From the NCBI GenBank assembly GCA_026419785.1, contig JAODTK010005332.1, forward strand, positions 186,001-250,000: DNA of 64,000 nt, given 5' to 3'. Shown one piece after another: positions 59,250-64,000 of this stretch (within the stretch, counting starts at the first letter, position 1; each line of letters starts with the position of its first letter). The notes below the pieces were generated by a model. The model was given only the letters and a program-made list of their open reading frames with translations. It did no database searches and had not been told where the DNA came from. The translations under genes and the position numbers were made by a program. Source of the stretch: Sclerodactyla briareus (lineage: Eukaryota > Echinodermata > Holothuroidea > Dendrochirotida > Sclerodactylidae).

Positions 59250-59720
59250 TATTCACATTGGAGCAATTTCTTGTTTGCCTGCAGCATCGCGGGCCAACAA
59301 TCAATGACAATTACCCGGGCAAACATATCTCGCAACAAAAAGAAAGAGGCGGCCAATCCACGCCGCTGTATCCAGTTGTGCTGGCTATCGCTGTACATCA
59401 AAACATCAGTCATTGTAAAGAATAGCTGGGAGAAACCCCTGCTCCCCCGTTTCACGTTGGAGTTAGACCGCGCTACGGAATACAACAGGCTGACAGTTAG
59501 TTATACTCACCCTTGGTCATCGTGAAATGCAGCGAGAACATATCACGAACTCATGATCAGGAGAGCAAAATCTGCCAAAGTATTGGTGGGGCTGATTTTG
59601 GGCCTCACGACAATGGTGACCATCAGGCCACCTGGCATCAGGTTGCCAATGAGCCGTCCAACCATGCAACTCGCATCTTCCTTCTTCCTGGTGACCATCT
59701 ACCAACAGTGTCTCAAATTT
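59250..59720 (-). other. Segment open in several frames on both strands, unassigned
   Basis: Long overlapping open frames occur on both strands (plus 59271-59525 and 59553-59807; minus 59249-59485 and a frame at about 59553-59700). On the minus strand a consensus donor, GGGTGAGTATAAC, sits at 59500-59512. I recognise no family with confidence, and the competing frames cannot all be real. It is flagged as the best non-repeat coding candidate away from the right edge. Confidence 0.2.
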
Positions 59721-59931
59721 TCTTTTTTCAGCGCACAGAGACCGAACATGGCTATTGCACCATTCTATAAGCGACTTATAATGTTCTATAATCCGTCTCC
59801 AACTTAACCTCCCTGATTCTGGCAGGCATTCGAAGCCACTACGCCAGGTATACTGTGATCATACCAATGACGCACACGAGAGCTGGACCATAACCTATCT
59901 AACGCATTCTCATTCTAAATACAACGTTGGA

Positions 59932-59945
59932 GGAGGGGGGGGGGG
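59932..59945. repeat. Poly-G tract
   Basis: G run of about a dozen bases. Visible directly. Confidence 0.9.
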
Positions 59946-60684
59946 ATTTAACACAACGCTTGGCTTTTCCCCTGTTGGTCCCAACTTTTCTTTCCCTTGT
60001 TTCCCTTGTTTCCCCTTTGCAAGGACTGTCGCGCACAGGGACCATGGGCAAAACTAAAAGATCGTTACTTTTGGGCAACGGGCCTGAACGGCTGAGCCTG
60101 GCACAGTTTTTTGACTAAAAGCGCGACTATACATTACCTTTGTTATAGTTCACGTACTTTCGATTTCGACTCGATATGTTTTTCTGTTCGGCACCGTATC
60201 ACACAAACGCAATCAGTAGGCCACTTGCTTGTGTAAATCAAGTTACAGACGTTAAAAAAATAAGATGTAAATGTACCTCATTACAGGGAGAGGTTCTCTA
60301 CCCTTCCTTCAATTTCGTATGACATCTTTTATTCATGCACAGGTGGGCTGTAGTCTATTGAGAGGACCTCCTAAACATTTTCAGAGGCCACCCCACCGGT
60401 TCAAAATATACAACTAGAACATTCCAAATGTTTCATTATTTCACACTGATTTTTTTTAACACTAATTCACCGCGACGTTGATTTCTGCTGACGTCGACAG
60501 AATTGGATTAACACGTGTTATATGACATTACGCTATTGTATATAATTCCGATACAATAGTTTCAATTAGAGATCTACCACGTACAGTTTAGGCGAACAGT
60601 GACAAAATCAACGGATACATTGCAATCGGACTATTACTATTGTACAAGCTAGTTTATATCGGTTGGCGAAATTTCATGGGTTCG

Positions 60685-60840
60685 ATCCGCCCCCCTCCGC
60701 TCCCCCCTCCCCCCCCCCCCCCCCCCCTCCATGTGCTCCCCCTCCCCCTGCTCCCCCCCCTTACCCCCCCACTGGGTCTCGGTGCACACTGGCCTATCGC
60801 ACTGGCCCCGCTTTCTCTTCTCCTCCCGCTTCTCGCCCGT
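60685..60840. repeat. C-rich polypyrimidine block
   Basis: About 150 bp, nearly all C with some T on the plus strand, including a C16-20 run. It could form triplex or i-motif structure. Apparent proline-rich frames are composition artefacts. Confidence 0.85.
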
Positions 60841-60879
60841 CACCTATGTTCCAACGATGAAGATTCCCTAATTTAATTC

Positions 60880-62790
60880 CTGCTCAAACCAACACCACCT
60901 CAAATTTATGCTTTAGCTCTGGGAGAGTTGCAGAATAACATGGCCTTGAACAGTCCACATGGTCTCACGAGGGAATTCGAGGAACAGAAAGATTAGCCGG
61001 TTGATTGCAGATTTGGTGTAGTTTTGACATATATATCGGTTCGTGTTTCATTTCACGTTTAGAGGGAGGGCTCACACAAGACTCTCCTCTATCTCTACTT
61101 CACAAGTAATGTACGTGGTAGTCTAAGGCGAAAGAAGGGGATAATTATTTCCTAGTTCGCTAAGAAAGAAATCGGATGCCTTGTCGCGAAACGTCTGCCA
61201 ACCTCCGTAACAAATTGATGTCAACGAGACAAACTTATCCTCACCGTCCAAAGAAATTAGGCTTAGATATGTGACATGTCGTCTGGGTTACAGTGACCTT
61301 TCTGGTAATCCTCCCTCATGGACGTTAAGTTGTGTGTTTGTTTCCACGAGACTTGCCCTACCCAGCTCGGTGTTCATAAACTATATCCAGAGGTTTACCG
61401 AGTTCACGCAATGGAGGTTCGCAATGAACGAGCAAGCAAGCAGGCGACCAAACGACCAAACGAGCCTAGGACGACCAGCAGTCTATCTGGGGCCAGAGAT
61501 AGCAGCTCTCCTGATGAATCCCATCGGGAACGATAGCCTGAACATACCAGATCACTCAGATCACTGGAGAGGGCTAACGGAGATGATAAAACGAGAAGGG
61601 AAGCGAAGGCCGATGACATGGCAGCCGCCATCGCAATAATCGGCTCTGTCCACCACCCTCTACCAGCAATACTGTCAGGATGGCCGATAATAAATGTGGG
61701 AAACATCGAAGAAAAATTTTCTTCATGTCTTTCATGTCGTTCATTGTTATTTCTACGAATCGAGAAAGTCCTGTTGTCTTTCGCCGTTGACTGCTGACCC
61801 TAGAAGAATCACTGCGGATAACGAACGCAAAAGTGTATTCCGCCATTCCCCCCCCCCCCCCCCCCGCCTCATAACAAGATTACTGACTACGTTACGAGTC
61901 AAGATCGCCCAGACCGTACAGAGATCCGTTTGGACACATTGCCGATTCATACACACGAACTTGAATGAAGTTCGGAACCTGACATGGGATAAATATTTTA
62001 AATGAAGAAAGGAAAGAAGGAGGACAGCTTTTCTCGTCTATAAGAAGGACAGCTGATACATGTGTGCTCATACAAGGTAAATAAAGGTACGCTCTAATCA
62101 GGACCGCCGAAGTTAAGTAAGTATCATAGAGGAGTGGAGTTTCAAAGTTGTGGAAATTTGTTTATGCCATTCCCTTTCATTGCTATTTAAACTGATCGCT
62201 AATATTTCATCTAATAGAGAAAAAAAACAATGCTCCGTATTCCTTCCCTCATTCTTGAGAATTGAAATTTGTCTGAGAAAACATGACAATTGAAATAAAG
62301 AGTTAAATATGTGAGCCTGCAATTCTATTGTTGGGTTGTTAGGGCAGCCGAGAGGTTCAGTTCCCGGTCCAGTCATCTGAAGGACTATAGATGAGACATA
62401 CTTGGCCTATTGTAATGCGTGGATTTGCGCCAGAACAGCGTGACAATGGAGTCGTGAGAACAATTCCGTGCCCGATCGCCATGACTACTAGAAGGACTGT
62501 AACAGGGGACATGTTCCTCGTAAGGTCAACGTCATGTAAGGTCGCAGATGTATGGATATCTTGTAAAGTTGATTAGTTGATTGCGTTCTGTGCCTTTTTA
62601 GCCTTCTGGTTGGAAATCCTCGACATGTCAGCTTGTTCCCTTCCTGGTCTAGTAGTATACCACATGAACCCTTCGAAGTAATTTTACGAAAAACACTCTT
62701 TACAACCAGTCATACATGGTGAAAACTAATGTCTAGGATCAGAGGGCAAGGTGTCCCTTTGTGACTGCATGGTGATGAATAGTTTTTATT
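60880..62790. other. Unassigned sequence
   Basis: The plus frame 61271-61639 (122 codons) overlaps an open minus frame (61404-61706) and has no domain. A C16-17 run is at 61849-61865. GGTTCAGTTCCCGG at 62354 resembles a B box without a clear A box. Confidence 0.4.
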
Positions 62791-63470
62791 CATATCGTAA
62801 TTATCTCCCGACACTTTTAATTGTTCGTGGATATTATGGTTTTGGGGGTGAAGCCGCCTCTCCGCCGCCGGACCTTATAATAACTCTTCATCAACTTTAT
62901 CCTATTGATTTGAACTTGGTCCAGCATGTCCCCCCCCCAGTGACATCTCAGAATGATTTCGAATGTGGGCCTCATTAGCATTGTCTGCTTGCCTCTATTT
63001 TGCAGTTTTAACACAATACACTAAAATATCAAATTTATCCGATTTACCTGAAACTTGGTGGGTGGGGACAAAAGTTTGTTCCCGGGGAACATGACGGGTA
63101 GATTTCAAGGTCACCAGAGGTCCAAATTTGTGCTTTTCTCGCGGAAATACAAATTTAATCCGTTTTACACGAAACTTGGTGGGTGGGGACGAACGTTGGT
63201 CCCAAATAACCTGACGGTGATTTCAAGGTCACCAGAGGTCCAATTTGTATAATTCATGGGGTTTTCCTAACTTGTCGTATTTAACCGAAACGTACAGTAG
63301 GGAATGTGGTCTACAGGTTGGTCAAAAAACCAAAAAACAGGTAGGGCATTTCAAGGTCACTAGACGTCAAATGGACATAAACTCCGTTGTGCTTTTACCG
63401 AGGTCATGAGGCTGTTATACGGGATATACCACGTGGCGGTTTACCTGCCTGCCATGTCTTAGTTATGATG
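62791..63470 (+). repeat. ~600-bp interspersed repeat family, copy C
   Basis: Same landmarks as copies A and B. The GAAACTTGGTGGGTGGGGAC / TTCAAGGTCACCAGAGGTCC module is present twice in tandem (63050-63125 and 63170-63242, ~118-bp period), with a weaker third at 63345. It ends near CATGTCTTAGTTAT. Confidence 0.75.
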
Positions 63471-63489
63471 ATATATTCTCATACAGAGA

Positions 63490-63700
63490 AAAAAAATCTC
63501 AGGAGAGGAGCTCAGTGCCGTTAATGGGGATTTCCTGTTGTAGGGTAATAGAACAGGGTGACAAAATAGGTCGGGTTGATCATAACTCACCGCATTTTTC
63601 AAACATTTTCGGAGGAGCGGGTGTTGCGAGACTGAAAGGAAAATTGACACAACATGGAGGTGACCCGTCTCAGAATCTCCATGGCCTCTTTCAAGTCGAA
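63490..63700 (+). pseudogene. Possible GABA-B-like receptor ectodomain remnant
   Basis: ISGEELSAVNGDFLL (from about 63497) is followed, after a stop and frameshift, by VIEQGDKIGRVDHN. The order 'SGEEL..A+.G' then 'GDRIG.V' recalls the ligand-binding domain of GABA-B-like class C receptors just before the membrane region. The frame is broken, so this is a pseudogene, an error-containing exon or a chance match. It is tied to the following entry by order. Confidence 0.25.
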
Positions 63701-63807
63701 TTCTCATTTGACTATATAGTTAATCTGTACGATTGGGTTTCACAATTAACTCACATTTTTTGGTAATAGATATCTAATGGTTTTAACGTCTCTGTTCATA
63801 CACTCAG

Positions 63808-63989
63808 GGGATGACGGAATTACACAGCGCCCTCTTTACGTGGAGATAACTTTAGCGGTGAGCCTGTCTGCGATCTCTACTGTGGCCGTGGGGGTAACGT
63901 ACCGTCTCTTCGCTTTCTCGAGAGGTTCGGAGTTAGTGAACAGTATATGTTCTTCAAGATTGTACATGTTTAGGGCATTCAACGGGTGA
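63808..63989 (+). CDS. Possible partial exon: class C GPCR, first membrane helix (GABA-B-like)
   Basis: After a plausible acceptor (TTCATACACTCAG, ending 63807) the frame reads GDDGITQRPLYVEITLAVSL, then SAISTVAVGVTYRLFAF: a short hydrophilic linker, then about 22 hydrophobic residues, as at the ectodomain-TM1 boundary of GABA-B receptors. A following CSSRLYMFRAFNG segment could correspond to the 'SSP.LN' motif after TM1. The frame stops at the codon after 63986 and the window ends soon after, so neither a donor nor TM2 can be seen. Marine invertebrates often carry many GABA-B-like paralogues. The assignment rests on topology and a few residues and may be wrong. Confidence 0.3.
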
Positions 63990-64000
63990 AGACATACAAG

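Noticed and set aside
59553..59700. TMEM14-like membrane protein on the minus strand
   Set aside because: Only a short LMPGGLM segment resembles the family; the rest does not align and the opposite strand is equally open.
60640..60876. Proline-rich 'protein'
   Set aside because: Produced by a C-rich polypyrimidine block; open in two plus frames for the same reason.
62354..62370. B box GGTTCAGTTCCCGG as a SINE
   Set aside because: No convincing A box upstream at the right distance on either strand.

Overview
This window reads as intergenic, repeat-dominated DNA from an animal nuclear genome. There are no operons, Shine-Dalgarno sites, rRNA genes or long intact reading frames (the longest open stretch is about 206 codons and runs through poly-G). 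There are many decayed retrotransposons and DNA transposons, microsatellites, tRNA-like SINE heads and very long G/C homopolymers. A marine invertebrate deuterostome (echinoderm or hemichordate) would fit the mix of CR1/L2-like LINEs, Ty3/Gypsy, PIF/Harbinger-type elements and frequent TAGGCCTA-like words, but the phylum is only a guess.

Layout. 1-6.5 kb: poly-G tracts next to GGGCGGCG-type ends, two arrays of the 6-mer GAGTAC, and a degenerate tandem array of about 320 bp period (4.5-5.45 kb). 6.7-7.3 kb: first of three copies of a ~600-bp interspersed repeat (others at 42.9 and 62.8 kb). 7.3-18 kb: mostly unassigned, with small duplications. 18.1-22.4 kb: two 5'-truncated LINEs lying head to head; the plus-strand one has its 3' part tandemly triplicated. 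24-26.9 kb: a SINE-like head, a 237-bp MITE, an (ATT)n tract and a LINE tail. 28.2-32.3 kb and 39.0-46.8 kb: two direct copies of one long segment, the second swollen by at least five insertions, the first carrying a MITE that the second lacks. 35.6-36.0 kb: minisatellite with TACTCRYGAG palindromic cores. 36.3-39.0 kb: Ty3/Gypsy gag and protease remnants split by a non-autonomous PIF/Harbinger-like element with terminal inverted repeats and a TAA target duplication. 46.9-60 kb: LINE 3' fragments, a reversed MITE copy and several tRNA-like sequences. 62.8-64 kb: third copy of the ~600-bp repeat, then weak traces of a class C (GABA-B-like) receptor at the right edge.

I find no intact host gene and no convincing new enzymatic or defence system. 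The most informative content is structural: the nested transposon, the long duplication with filled and empty insertion sites, the LINE triplication and three recurring repeat families. The only candidate host coding sequence is at the right edge (63.5-64.0 kb), and it is weak.
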